A stretch of 64,000 bases of DNA. Source: Notospermus geniculatus. Its lineage: Eukaryota > Nemertea > Pilidiophora > Heteronemertea > Lineidae. Shown in pieces: positions 11,245 to 21,792 of this stretch (position 1 is its first letter; each line of letters begins with the position of its first letter). The position numbers were made by a program, and so were the translations under genes. The stretch lies in contig NMRB01000378.1 of assembly GCA_002633025.1 (NCBI GenBank), forward strand, positions 200,988 through 264,987, given 5' to 3'. The notes under the pieces are model-generated. The model saw nothing but the letters and a program-made list of their open reading frames with translations, was not told the DNA's origin and did no database searches.

Positions 11245-11735
11245 ATTCTGCATAATGCATCGTGTAGAAATCGCTAACCTCTTCCTACACTCTGCAGCAA
11301 GCAACCAGATTCCGTGTTCAACGCTTTGGGGTTTTCTCGTGCGACCAATCAGAAGCCTCGGTTCTCATGCGGTAATTTATTCAATACGAGTACGCCGTTC
11401 AACTTCGTAGCGGACAACACTGACCTGCTGGCACATAATTGACTTCCCACTGCCAGTCCTACAACAGAATAACAAGTAGTCTCCATCGAATATTGCCTTC
11501 GCGGCTTCTTTTTTGAGTACTTGTAAGTCCTTGCACGGAGACTTTGCATTCGAATAAAGTTTCATCGAGCCCGCCATCTTGTCATCATACCCGAGCTGCT
11601 CTGCCGTGATTGGTTGCTATTTCTGGGACGGGGGAAATCCGTTGAACACGGAATGTGGTTTGCTTGCGTGAAGGTCAAGGGAGGAGAAGCCGAGTCTTGA
11701 CCTGAACTCAGTGAAGATGGTTCTCGTCACGCAAT
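11245..11735. repeat. Dispersed repeat carrying a helicase fragment, copy 1
   Basis: About 490 bp are closely similar to 47133-47745. Internal inverted ends ATTCCGTGTTCAACG (near 11310) and its complement (near 11640-11655) bracket about 345 bp, which may be the mobile unit. The second copy carries an extra 120-bp MITE absent here, so this copy is the empty site. Confidence 0.7.
11377..11577 (-). pseudogene. RecQ-type DNA helicase N-terminal fragment
   Basis: The minus strand opens with ATG, and 66 codons include the block KEAAKAIFDGDYLLFCCRTG followed by SGKSIMCQQ. This corresponds to the start of the RecQ-family ATPase core: Q-motif region followed by the P-loop GSGKS (Walker A). No downstream DEAH box or later helicase motifs are seen, so the fragment cannot be a working helicase. 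A more decayed version lies at 47362-47550 on the minus strand. It probably reflects a captured or transposon-borne helicase 5' end. Confidence 0.55.
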
Positions 11736-12766
11736 ACTTCTCAACGTCAGAGGTCGAGCTCACAGTCAACCAGCTCTAGAGTAGTAAACTTCTCATAAGC
11801 TCAACTAGAAATTGGCTAGTGGTCGATTGACCACTGTCTTCAAGATCGGAAACCACTGACATCGCTCCGATGCCCTTTTCTTGTTGTAAACCAGTAAGCT
11901 GTTTTAAAAGCGCGAACAAGCCTGCTTCTTAATCAATAAACTGTGTCTCACACAAATGAACATTATTGTGGTCAAGTACATGTAGTTTGTCTAAGCCACA
12001 ACAGCCTTAATCCCTTTTCTTCCGTATGAGACACGGACACGTCCCATCAGAAATTGCATTTTATATAGGCGAAACAGGGTGCGATTAACTCATTTTAGCA
12101 CTGTCTGGGTGATAGGGACTGTATGACCAATCACAGCCGAGGTTACACTGCTGGACGTAACATACGTTCATCATTAGTTCACGTTCAAGAGTTTTGGTAG
12201 AAACCTATTTCCTCCTGCTTAACGTTTATGCATACGGGCCATGGTGTAACAAACAGTACACTGTACGTCATACTGCCATCTGACTGGTTACTGTAGCTGT
12301 ATACCAACTATCCTGGGGGGAAAACTTCGCCAGCGGGAGATATAGCGAAACGACAAATTGGACCAATTCCACCCGAGCCGTGAACCAGCCCTAAACACGA
12401 TGTTTAGGATTCCTTCATGTTTCGTGACTTGTAGGGGAAACTAAACGAGATGTTTATAACTTAAACAAGACATTTACATTCTCGTAAGATGGAGGTCCAA
12501 TAGAGATGAAGGCGATTGACTGTTATTATATCGATGTGGGTTTTGTGAAAAAGAGCACCTCAAGTGATGAACACAGGGATTTCAATGCCACTCATGAAAC
12601 TAACGACAATACAGGCATTAATTTCTTCAGAAGAACGACTGCGTGCGGTGTGAATCTGGTAAAACTGTCAGCATGGATGCACAAGTGGACTGATTCATTA
12701 GTATTAAAATAGGAACAAAGAAAACAGTAAAGGGGCCGAGGAAATAAGATGTTCTGCGGTATGGCT

Positions 12767-13261
12767 GGGATCATTTCACTATTACTGCACATATTTCAAC
12801 CAAACTTGGTATGATAATAGTGGTGGGGCTAGGAGACCTTCTGGTACCACCCATCACTCTATTATGTAATCCCTAGCAACAGCATAGCAACTCCATTGTT
12901 CTGTGGTACCCCTGGGATCATTTCAATATTACAGATTAGAATTCAACCAAACATTGTAGGATGATAATGGGGAGGCTAAGCCACGCCATGGTACCACTCA
13001 TTATCCAATTATGTAATCCCTAGCAAGAGCATAGCAACTCCATTGTTCTGTGGTACCCCTGGGGTCATTTCAATATTACGGATTAGAATTCAACCAAACC
13101 TTGTAGGATGATAATGGGGAGGCTAAGCTACGTCATGGTACCACTCATTTTCCAGTTATGTCATCCCTAGCAACAGCATAGCAACTCCATTGTTCAGTGG
13201 TACCCCTGGGATCATTTCAATATTACTGATTAGAATTCAACCAAACCTTGTAGGATGATAA
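12767..13261. repeat. 147-bp tandem repeat array, left side of gap
   Basis: Units start at 12767, 12914, 13061 and 13208, exactly 147 bp apart, each beginning GGGATCATTTC (one variant GGGGTC) and containing CCTAGCAACAGCATAGCAACT. The array runs into the gap at 13262. Confidence 0.9.
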
Positions 13262-13872
13262 NNNNNNNNNNNNNNNNNNNNNNNNNNNNNNNNNNNNNNN
13301 NNNNNNNNNNNNNNNNNNNNNNNNNNNNNNNNNNNNNNNNNNNNNNNNNNNNNNNNNNNNNNNNNNNNNNNNNNNNNNNNNNNNNNNNNNNNNNNNNNNN
13401 NNNNNNNNNNNNNNNNNNNNNNNNNNNNNNNNNNNNNNNNNNNNNNNNNNNNNNNNNNNNNNNNNNNNNNNNNNNNNNNNNNNNNNNNNNNNNNNNNNNN
13501 NNNNNNNNNNNNNNNNNNNNNNNNNNNNNNNNNNNNNNNNNNNNNNNNNNNNNNNNNNNNNNNNNNNNNNNNNNNNNNNNNNNNNNNNNNNNNNNNNNNN
13601 NNNNNNNNNNNNNNNNNNNNNNNNNNNNNNNNNNNNNNNNNNNNNNNNNNNNNNNNNNNNNNNNNNNNNNNNNNNNNNNNNNNNNNNNNNNNNNNNNNNN
13701 NNNNNNNNNNNNNNNNNNNNNNNNNNNNNNNNNNNNNNNNNNNNNNNNNNNNNNNNNNNNNNNNNNNNNNNNNNNNNNNNNNNNNNNNNNNNNNNNNNNN
13801 NNNNNNNNNNNNNNNNNNNNNNNNNNNNNNNNNNNNNNNNNNNNNNNNNNNNNNNNNNNNNNNNNNNNNNNN
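13262..13872. other. Assembly gap (N run)
   Basis: 611 undetermined bases. The apparent open frames across the gap are artefacts of the N run. The gap sits between oppositely oriented copies of the 147-bp repeat, a configuration that commonly breaks assemblies. Confidence 0.98.
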
Positions 13873-14000
13873 GAAAATGTTTAGTGGGGGCCAACTCCTC
13901 GGACAATAATCTAGGCCTATGGGAAGCAGATGGCAGCAGTTTTATGTGTTGAAGTTCCTATTTTCTGATCACCCTGCCTGGTTGAAGACAATGCATTATA

Positions 14001-14074
14001 CCTGGTTCCGTCGGCCACCGTGTAGATGGTGTTGCGTACGCAGCGCCATCTACACGGTGGCCAGCGAAACCAGG
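14001..14074. repeat. Strong hairpin between the inverted arrays
   Basis: Arms GGCCACCGTGTAGATGG (14013-14029) and its exact complement (14046-14062) are flanked by outer CCTGGTT and AACCAGG. The loop is 16 nt. Confidence 0.8.
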
Positions 14075-14271
14075 CTAGCGGGCATTGCAAATCATTGGAA
14101 GTTTCTTCCTGCATTTTATTCGCTTAAGGGTAAAAAAAATGTAATGCCACCCGCTTAAGGGCCACCGCATGTCATTTTCAACACTTCCTGTGAAAATGGT
14201 GCCATTTCGATCAGAAACCACGGAGGAGTTCGTGTTCGAAGTTAAAGCGCCACCGTCAATTATAATATAGA

Positions 14272-14640
14272 TTGAAATGATCCCAGGGGTACCGCAGAAC
14301 AATGGAGTTGCTATGCTGTTGCTAGGGATTAAATAATTGGATAATGACTGGTACCATAATGACTGGTACCATGACGTAACTTAGCCTCCCCATTATCATC
14401 CTACAAGGTTTGGTATAATTCTGTGCAGAAATAGTGTAATGATCCCAGGAACACCGCAGAACAGTAAGGTTGCTATGCTGTTGCTAGGGATTACATAACA
14501 GAGTGATGGGCGGTACCAGAAGGTCTCCTAGCCCCACCACTATTATCATACCAAGTTTGGTTGAAATCTGTGCAGTTATAGTGAAATGATCCCAGCCATA
14601 CCGCAGAACATCTTATTTCCTCAGCCCCTTTACTGTTTTC
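14272..14640. repeat. 147-bp repeat array, inverted, right side of gap
   Basis: Two to three units in opposite orientation to 12767-13261, again with TGCTGTTGCTAGGGATTA and ATGATCCCAG. The outermost part (14608-14640) is the inverse of 12718-12750. The whole 12.7-14.6 kb block is thus an inverted repeat around the gap. Confidence 0.85.
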
Positions 14641-14946
14641 TTAATGTGGTGTTTAGGTCATCTGTTCATTTCTAATGGAAAACTAATCGCGTTTAGATGT
14701 TTAAAAAGTGTTGCATATTCCCGTTTAGTTTCGTGTTTAGACTTTAGATTTACAGTGAATCAAATGATACATTTCGGCATTTTAGGCACCAAGACGTATG
14801 TTTCTAGGCGGATAGAATGCCTGTCCTGATGATATGTTCAGATATATTCATGTAATATGTTAGGTTGTGTTTTGTTGTTAAACACGTAAAGACAAAACTA
14901 AACGCGTAACGCGTCACCTGGATTTACAGTGTGCCAAAGCGTAATT

Positions 14947-15366
14947 ATGCTTTCGGCAAGGATTATATTGATAACTTTCTATCTGCGGACGTTAACTGAA
15001 AACACGATCAAGTCGTCAGTGTCTTTCCTCCGAACTAATCCCGACTGGGATGAGGTTTACCCTCCACGGAGCGACGTTTTACAATCTGTTACCCTGACAA
15101 GATCAAAGCTTCATTGCGCAGCGATATGCCAGGAACCGAGGGAATGCAACCACTGGAACTACCGAGGAGCAAGAGGCCGATGTGTACACGTCAAACGAGA
15201 GTTTCACCGGCCTCCACGTTCGTTTTTCTACCCGTGCCGCAGGAATGAGGTTCGATCACACACGGTATCCACTTTTTGTCAGTTCGAGTGGCAACAACCT
15301 GGCTTTTGCTGTTCTCTTCAAAATGTCGGGACCGGTTCTTTTCAAATTAGCGAAAAGCATTCGTAA
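14947..15366 (+). CDS. Possible secreted-protein 5' exon with a PAN-like Cys pattern
   Basis: From ATG at 14947 the frame opens with a hydrophobic stretch (MLSARIILITFYLRTLT) that could be a signal peptide. It is followed by a Cys cluster: C-A-A-I-C, then C-N-H-W-N-Y, then G-R-C-V. The spacing C-x3-C-x5-C with an aromatic residue and a later G-x-C is reminiscent of PAN/Apple modules. A possible donor GTAAGC follows at 15363, but I cannot join it to a convincing next exon. A phase-0 tail after the acceptor at about 15570 does not fit its phase. The ATG lies just 16 bp outside the TA-type element. Identity is tentative and the region may be a pseudogene. Confidence 0.3.
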   Translation: MLSARIILITFYLRTLTENTIKSSVSFLRTNPDWDEVYPPRSDVLQSVTLTRSKLHCAAICQEPRECNHWNYRGARGRCVHVKREFHRPPRSFFYPCRRNEVRSHTVSTFCQFEWQQPGFCCSLQNVGTGSFQISEKHS

Positions 15367-15982
15367 GCTCTCAGACTGGGCATTCGAGGAGATCTTATCA
15401 ATCATCGGCGGTGTCGCTTGAACGGCTTGTAGATTACCAGGAAAAGATGTTCAATAGGTCCTATGTTCAATTGGATATCAGCCAACGTGGAAGAACAAAC
15501 TTTCTTATCACTGATGTCGATTTCCTTTCGTTTTTCCATGAAGCAAGTGTCTGTTTTTCAATATTACAGGGCGAAGATTACACGAATACAGCAATAATAG
15601 CTCCTGAATGTGAGTCAAAGCAGCTGGTATCGATATGTACTATTAAGTTGTAACAAGTACAGATCAGACGTCTGACTTTGAGTTTCAATGAAACAAGCCT
15701 TAAGAATGGTGGCCACGGTCTGTCTATCGGCTAGCAAGCATGGGCCAACAAGTGGTTTCGTTCGCCAAAATATGCATATACGTTTTCAATATCTTTATCT
15801 TTATCATTGAATAGACATATTGGAAGAAGGTTGTTGAAACAGCCGTCCGATTTTCAAATACGTACTTCGGCGTTCATCATGTTGATTGCAACGGAGGGGC
15901 CTTAAAATAACGCGCGTTTGTCAAGGACGAGGTTTTCTGTTTTCTTATAGATTCGGGTGGTCAGGAATTTCATGCTTCTAAT

Positions 15983-16446
15983 GCTATGTTCACACTAGAG
16001 CGCGGTCCGTTACGAACGTCACGATTGGCCATTCGTAACTGATCGTGGAATATTTGTTTACTTCTCTGAAGTTTCACGTTTGGATACGAGCTGATGCGAG
16101 TCGATACGTTCTGATGCGCTTGGATACGACATGGTCGCGATTGGTCAATTTCAGGTGGCACGAATGGCGCCACGATTGAAATTGTGGTCTTATTCGTGGA
16201 GTAATCGTGGTGATCCTATCAGATCGTATCAGATCTTATCACATCTTGAGGGCAATCGTGACGGCAATCGTGACAATCTTGTTGATCGTAGGAAATTTTT
16301 GAACCGTTCAAAACTTTTATACGATCAATACGATTGCCACGACTGACCTCAAGATCTGATAACATCTGATAGGATCGCCACGATTATTCAACGATTAAGA
16401 TCACGATTTCAATCGTGGCGTGAATCGTGATAGTGTGAACACAGCG
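15983..16446. mobile_element. MITE-like element, TGTTCACAC terminus
   Basis: Left CTATGTTCACACTA and right TAGTGTGAACACAG are inverted. The interior is built from short, diverged, self-complementary words such as CACGATT, AATCGTG and GATCGTATC. No coding potential. Confidence 0.65.
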
Positions 16447-16812
16447 AAAAACTGAATCATGAATTTGGTTCAAGACCGCCTCCAAGTATCACGTAGTGAG
16501 AAGGGAAGATGCAATACACACTGATTGGCCGATATTCTACTGGGCGAAGTCATTAAGTGCTGCTTGCTCATTCAAGACGTATTGTTTGGGTTGATGTGGC
16601 TTGACATGACAATATGTAGAATGGGCAACGAGTGTCTCTTTCAAACGAAAACAGGGTTTCTGGTACAAGACATTGGAAGAAACTGACCAAGTTGTGACCT
16701 TGATGGCAGTATTAGTAAAATGAAGGGATGTAGACGGAAGAGCATTCTTCACTCCAACAGCTAAAACACCAAAAAATCACCATTTTTCCTTGAAAAATGC
16801 GATTTTTTCAAG

Positions 16813-17019
16813 TTGCGAAAATATCTTAGGGAATTTTATTTCAACCCTAAAAGTTCAGTTGCTTATTCAAACATTGCTCAAATTTGGAAGAAGGTTAAGG
16901 AGGAAGCAGAAGGTATAAAATACAAAGANTGGCAGAGTATGGAAGGTGGACTGTTCAGAAACTTAAAAATAGAGTTATCAACAGAGGAGCGCCACTTACA
17001 GGCAGAAAAAGTGATCTAA
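16813..17019 (+). pseudogene. Fragment resembling an integrase-type N-terminal segment
   Basis: An open stretch includes KYLREFYFNPKSSVAYSN followed by IAQIWKKVKEE, with one N in the frame at 16930. The pattern L-x-x-[YF]-Y-[DN]-P-K followed about 15 residues later by hydrophobic-K-x-V-K-x-E resembles the segment preceding integrase cores in some large DNA transposons and retroelements. The frame ends within about 70 codons and no catalytic core follows. The match is by motif memory only. Confidence 0.25.
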
Positions 17020-17404
17020 TCATTTTCAACCTCAGATGCCTCCGTCATTGACGTAATCATCATATCAGACTTGATATTTTGTCCACCACACTCTTATCTG
17101 ATGGCACAAATCGGCTCCTATAACCAATTAACACCTGGAGCAATAGAAACAAGTTCTACCCTTAGGTTTTTATACCCTACAAATCAAATGAGCTGATTAT
17201 TTTTGACCTGAGATGTTTGGGTCATGGTGATATCGACGTTCAATATCACGAAATTTGATATTTTGAGATAACTTGCCACATTGTCAACTGATCAACATGA
17301 AACGAGTCTTAATTCATGCCTGCTTATCCAAGGACAGGATCTGGTAAAATTCTCAGCCTCATGTGTCCGGGTGATTGAGATATCATGAGATTTTGATATT
17401 TTCA

Positions 17405-17690
17405 AACTTGATAATTTGCAATATCTCTGCCCGTGGTTGAGGTAGCGACATGATATCACCCATACTTAGGTTATTGAGCATGCCCATTTTGATTATGTAG
17501 CCTAATGACCTTGATGATCAGGTCAAGGTCAAACTTGATAATTTGGAATGTCTCTGTCTGTGGTAGCAGTAAAGGTTTGATAACACCCATATTTAGGTTA
17601 TTTAGGATGCCAATTTCGATTATGTAATAATAACCCTGATGATCATAGGTCAAGGTCAAGGTCAGAGGTCAAGGTCAAACTTCCCAAAGA
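17405..17690. repeat. Dispersed about 110-bp repeat, two units, with AGGTCA runs
   Basis: Two related units, about 17455-17530 and 17572-17690, share GGTTATT...GGATGCC...GATTATGTA...CTGATGATCA. A third copy lies at about 22370-22445 inside the Harbinger element. The second unit ends in closely spaced AAGGTCA words (about 17648-17680). Confidence 0.7.
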
Positions 17691-18251
17691 ACTGATAAAC
17701 AATGAAACTCAATGAACAGAAAGTGGATAGTAAAACTTATAGTACAGCAGAGACCCCTATTATCGAGTGGCTGAAGTATATTCTGGATAGCCCCATTGGC
17801 TAAAAACATCAAAATTGTTCAATATACGGCATATTATCAGTAATTTTTTCAGGGCATAAACGTTTATCTATATACAGAAAACCTACAGAACAAAGGGTTT
17901 GGCCAGGGTTTACCTTTCCTTTAACTCTTTTCACGTTCTACATATTGAAGGTAACCATTTCTTACCAATTTATGGTGGTAACATTTCATTATTATTGTTT
18001 ATATCATTTTTGGCACTCAGTATAAGTTACTCGGGCCATTTGGACTCAGTCCATAGAATGGATAGGCCTACTACTCATGGAGGGGGCGATGATAGAGATT
18101 TTCACCGTCATGACTGTTTCACAACGTGATTACCTACCTCGGCATCAATGTTAGAAAAATATTTTTTGTTGTCATCGTTCATGATGATAAAGCTTGTTTT
18201 AAGTTGTTAAAATAAAGTTAACTGAAATCTATTAGGGCTTATCAAGTTGAT

Positions 18252-18285
18252 AAAACCCTAACCCAAGGTTGAGGGTTAGGGTTTT
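18252..18285. repeat. Inverted telomere-type repeat
   Basis: AAAACCCTAACCC (18252-18264) and GGGTTAGGGTTTT (18273-18285) form perfect 13-bp arms around an 8-nt loop. TTAGGG is the canonical animal telomere repeat, but only two units are present per arm. Confidence 0.8.
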
Positions 18286-18496
18286 GGGAGGTCTTAGAGT
18301 TAGGTCTGGAGTGACACGCAAGTTGCAAGTCCAAATGTTAAAGTTGCAAGTTGCAGATAACAATCCTGCAACTTTTGCAATAAAGTTACTTCTCAACTGA
18401 ATTTTTGATGCACTTCAGATGTTGCAGATACAAAGCCGCATGATTGATGCGGTTGCAACTTGCATTGTTTTCAACTTTATGCTAGTTGCAGTTATT

Positions 18497-18527
18497 ATGG
18501 TCCCCAGACTTACAGTCTGGGGACCAT
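18497..18527. repeat. Perfect short hairpin
   Basis: ATGGTCCCCAGACT and its exact complement are separated by 3 nt. Function unknown. Confidence 0.85.
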
Positions 18528-19490
18528 ATTGAGATCACTCAGGTTCTTCTGTTTCTTCTTCTTCTTATTCCACCACTCGATTATTGAGCCAGCCTGGCGA
18601 AACTGGTGAATAAAGTCAACAACCTTTACCCGTAGTCCATTCTTGTATATTGGATCCATGGAAAGACACAAAGTGCTTTCCAAAATTCTGCCAATTTCCA
18701 GCACTTTTTAAGCGTTTTTGGTAAAATTTTCACATTTTTGCTCATGAATAAACATGAACTTGAACTTTGGCGAGGTCAAGCTGAAATCAGCCAATGAAAG
18801 GCGATCTGCAGGTAAACAACGCCATGTGCTCGAATGGGAATGGTCCATAAGACAAAATGGCTTCACCCATTTTGTTTCTCTCGGTTCGAACATTTGGAGA
18901 GGCAGTGTGTAAAGAATGTTGGCGAAATGGATACTCAGCGACCTATTCCAAGCATATTTTGTATCCTCACCTAAAATTCCTGTGGAAATTTCCTTGAAAA
19001 ACACTCTAGCATTGGAGCCTGCTGTATTATGTAATGTAATTTATTGTGAAAGATAATATTTACAATATTAGTTCAAAGGGCCGAAGCTCAAGCATTAGTG
19101 GCCCTAAAAATATACATATGTTAAAATTACAGGCGGATTCATAGATACAATAGGAAAGAGAAATTCAGAATATATGTAGATAACATGGATTAAATAAATA
19201 CACTAAATAAAGGAACGTGATCGCGGCAGCCCAGACAGGTCGGTTGTTGGTGGGGGCAGTAAGGGACCAACAAGAGGAGGAAAGAAAAAGGGNTTTGAAC
19301 AAGATCACTTTGTATCAAGTTTTGTGGGACGGAGGGATCATCACTGCGATTAAATGGTAGGAATAGGGCACAATCATCGGCATAGAGGTAAAGCCTGAGC
19401 CTGCTGTGATACTGCGTTACTCCGACACGACTCGACAGCCAGCGCCACCGTCGGACGTCGATAGAACCAGGTTAGACACGCACTTTCTAA
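18528..19490. other. Stretch with no confident gene
   Basis: A minus-strand frame near 18510-18704 contains YKNGLRVKVVDFIHQFRQ and then WW, which looks protein-like, but I cannot assign it and no splice context is evident. The rest is AT-rich with a single N at 19293. Confidence 0.4.
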
Positions 19491-19952
19491 GTAGCGTGTT
19501 CGTTTACTTGCCTGGGCCTCCCCGGAGTAAATTTCTGAGCGACCGTCGCGCATGCTCAATAAAGCCCCATTCACGAACGCTGTTGGGTCTCACCCGTGTA
19601 AGTTTGCACCACGTGATCAGGCAAACTGACGGCAAGCAATGGCACCGACATACCAGCAGACGACATGGACGATTAGAAGTATGTAAGTCGCCCTGGCAGC
19701 AATTTTATCCTCCCTATCTGCATCTATTGTTGCATGTTAACCATTATTTATATCCAGTTTGGGTAAAAATGGTGGATTCGGCACGTTCGACGCCATTGTG
19801 TTGAAAGGCATTCTGGGAGTTTCCCCAACTAATCACCTCGGCGAGGTGATTACTTCGGGCAGGCCCGACAGACCCCAGATCATGACGTCACATGAAAAAG
19901 AACGCTGATGGGTCTCACCCGGGGGAGGCCCAGGCAAGTAAACGAACACGCT
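19491..19952. repeat. Element with inverted ends, TAGCGTGTTCG terminus
   Basis: TAGCGTGTTCGTTTACTTGC at 19491 is exactly inverted at the right end near 19933-19952. The phrase GGGTCTCACCCG also occurs twice in direct orientation inside. No coding content recognised. Confidence 0.65.
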
Positions 19953-21261
19953 AATTATGCACTATCTTGGTTGTGACGTCATGGGTGTGACGTCATGTAA
20001 CTCGAACTGGGGTAAGTACAACTCGAGTATTTAAATCTATAGCGTATTAAATCTACACTATTAAATTTACAGAGTGTTAAATTTACAGAGAATTCAAAAC
20101 ATGTAAAACAGGTTTTACAAGGATACAATAAAGTATTTGAAAATGTATTTTGTCTTAATTTGTTCAAAACACAGCGTCCATTACTCTACTCGACTATTGT
20201 ATCATCACACGGGTTGGCGCATGCTCAGTGATTAAGTTCACGCCATGTGGTTTGCTTCTGTCAAGCAAGGTGAGTGCGGGTTAGACCTATTAGGCCTAGC
20301 CCCAAAATTGAGTCAAAGATTGTGGTGTCCGTGTGTTTTAGGCCTCGTCGATTATTTGTTGCTATTACATGAAACGCTCCGTATAATTAAAACAATAAAT
20401 TAAGATTGTTTGTCGCCCGTGACGGTGCATTTCAATTGTTGTTCGACGGCTGGCTGGCGGCCACATCCTATTCCTATGCATGCATGCATGCACAGGCGGG
20501 CGCATGAGCAGTTGATGAGGCTCGGTCTGCATGGTCTGTGGGGGTTTTGTCTATACACACTTACACAGTCAATATAAAAAGTCTTTTTATATAGGCCTAG
20601 GCCTACACACTGTGTGTGTATCCCAGTGTGTACCAGGAAATAGGGCCTACCCCGATTTTACGTCGAAACCCCCACAATCCGAGCCTCCGAGCCATAGTCA
20701 TGCGCGCGCCTGTGCTGTGTCTGTGATGCATGAGGCATCGCATGACAATGGCATGCATGAATGAATGGCATCATCATCATGTACTGGCTCTGATGATGCC
20801 TATAGCAGCATGATAGGTCATGTAGGCCTAGGCCTACCGGTAGGCCTAGCGTGGGCCCAGGCCTACGGTACCCTAATCATGCTAATCTAAATCAGCTACC
20901 GGTAGGCTAGGCCGTCCTAATCAGCTGCTAATAGGGCCTAGGCCCTGATGTATGATCATCATGATCATGCATGCGCTGCACATGATGCATGCATGATCAT
21001 GATGATGATAATGGGGGGATGGACTTGTTAATTCCTTCCTCCAAGCATAAGCAATGGATGATGATCACCTCTCACCCATGCACCACCACTCAACTCATGG
21101 ACATGACATGACATGCATGATGCACCACCACCAGTGACCAGCATGACCAGGGCTGCGAGTAAAACGACCGGTAGGCCTAGGCTAGACCTGACCTATTGGA
21201 AGATGATCACGATGCATGATGATGATGATGATGGGTGACTGTTACCAGACAGTGATGTCAT
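19953..21261. other. Intergenic, partly low-complexity
   Basis: 20430-21250 is rich in CATGCATG, GGCCTAGGCCTA and ATGATG simple motifs. A donor-like CAAG-GTGAGT at 20265-20274 could end a noncoding first exon but has no supporting partner. Confidence 0.5.
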
Positions 21262-21792
21262 TGCATTAATATTTTGAAATTCAAAAGGCAAGCCAAAGAG
21301 CCAGAAGAACCCCCTGGCCTACTAGGCCTACCCGGTATGGCTAGCCTAAATATTGATTTACAAAGTTGAATGACTGTCTGTTTGTTCTCTTTTCAGTCAT
21401 CAGCCAACATCTGGTTACCATCACGCCGTGCTTGTTTACCATACGAGTATACTGCACTGTCCATTATCTTGTGTCTATATAATACCTGTTAGGTATGTAT
21501 AAACAGGTGCTATCACATGACAAACTCTGCTGAGAAGTGCCTTCAGAAGAAATACCTCAGTTGTTCCCACTCAGAAGGCAACGCCTTTGTATCAGGCAAT
21601 GGAAATAGCTGCAACTTTTTGGCTCACCTCTCATCATTAGTCGTCATGTGCATTAATATTCTGAAATTTAAAGGCAAGCCAAACAGTCAGAACAACCCCC
21701 TGGCCTAGTCCAAATGGCTAAACATACTAAACATTGATTTACAAAATTGAATGACTCTGTTTTTTCTCTTTTCAGTCATCAGCAAACATCTG

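Larger units (their letters stand above)
10410..14931. mobile_element. TA-type nonautonomous element, copy B (about 4.5 kb, heavily invaded)
   Basis: Ends CACTGTAAATC (10410) and GATTTACAGTG (ending 14931) match copy A; TG flanks both sides. In inverted orientation copy B aligns with copy A at its left end (10410 to about 10780), middle (about 12190-12490) and right end (about 14645-14931). Two large extra blocks are present: about 10.78-12.19 kb with the RecQ-like fragment, and about 12.49-14.64 kb with the 147-bp array and the assembly gap. Confidence 0.75.

Noticed and set aside
12767-13261. CRISPR array
   Set aside because: Units are contiguous 147-bp repeats with no spacer/repeat alternation, in a eukaryotic genome.
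13223-13906. Long open frames on both strands across the N run
   Set aside because: They consist of undetermined bases. No protein is supported.
16813-17019. A complete integrase gene
   Set aside because: Only a short N-terminal-like segment is open. No catalytic core follows in any frame.
18252-18285. A telomere end or chromosome fusion point
   Set aside because: Only two repeat units per arm; normal sequence continues on both sides.
19406-19804. 132-codon plus-strand frame
   Set aside because: Lies across a repeat with inverted ends; composition is not protein-like and no domain is seen.
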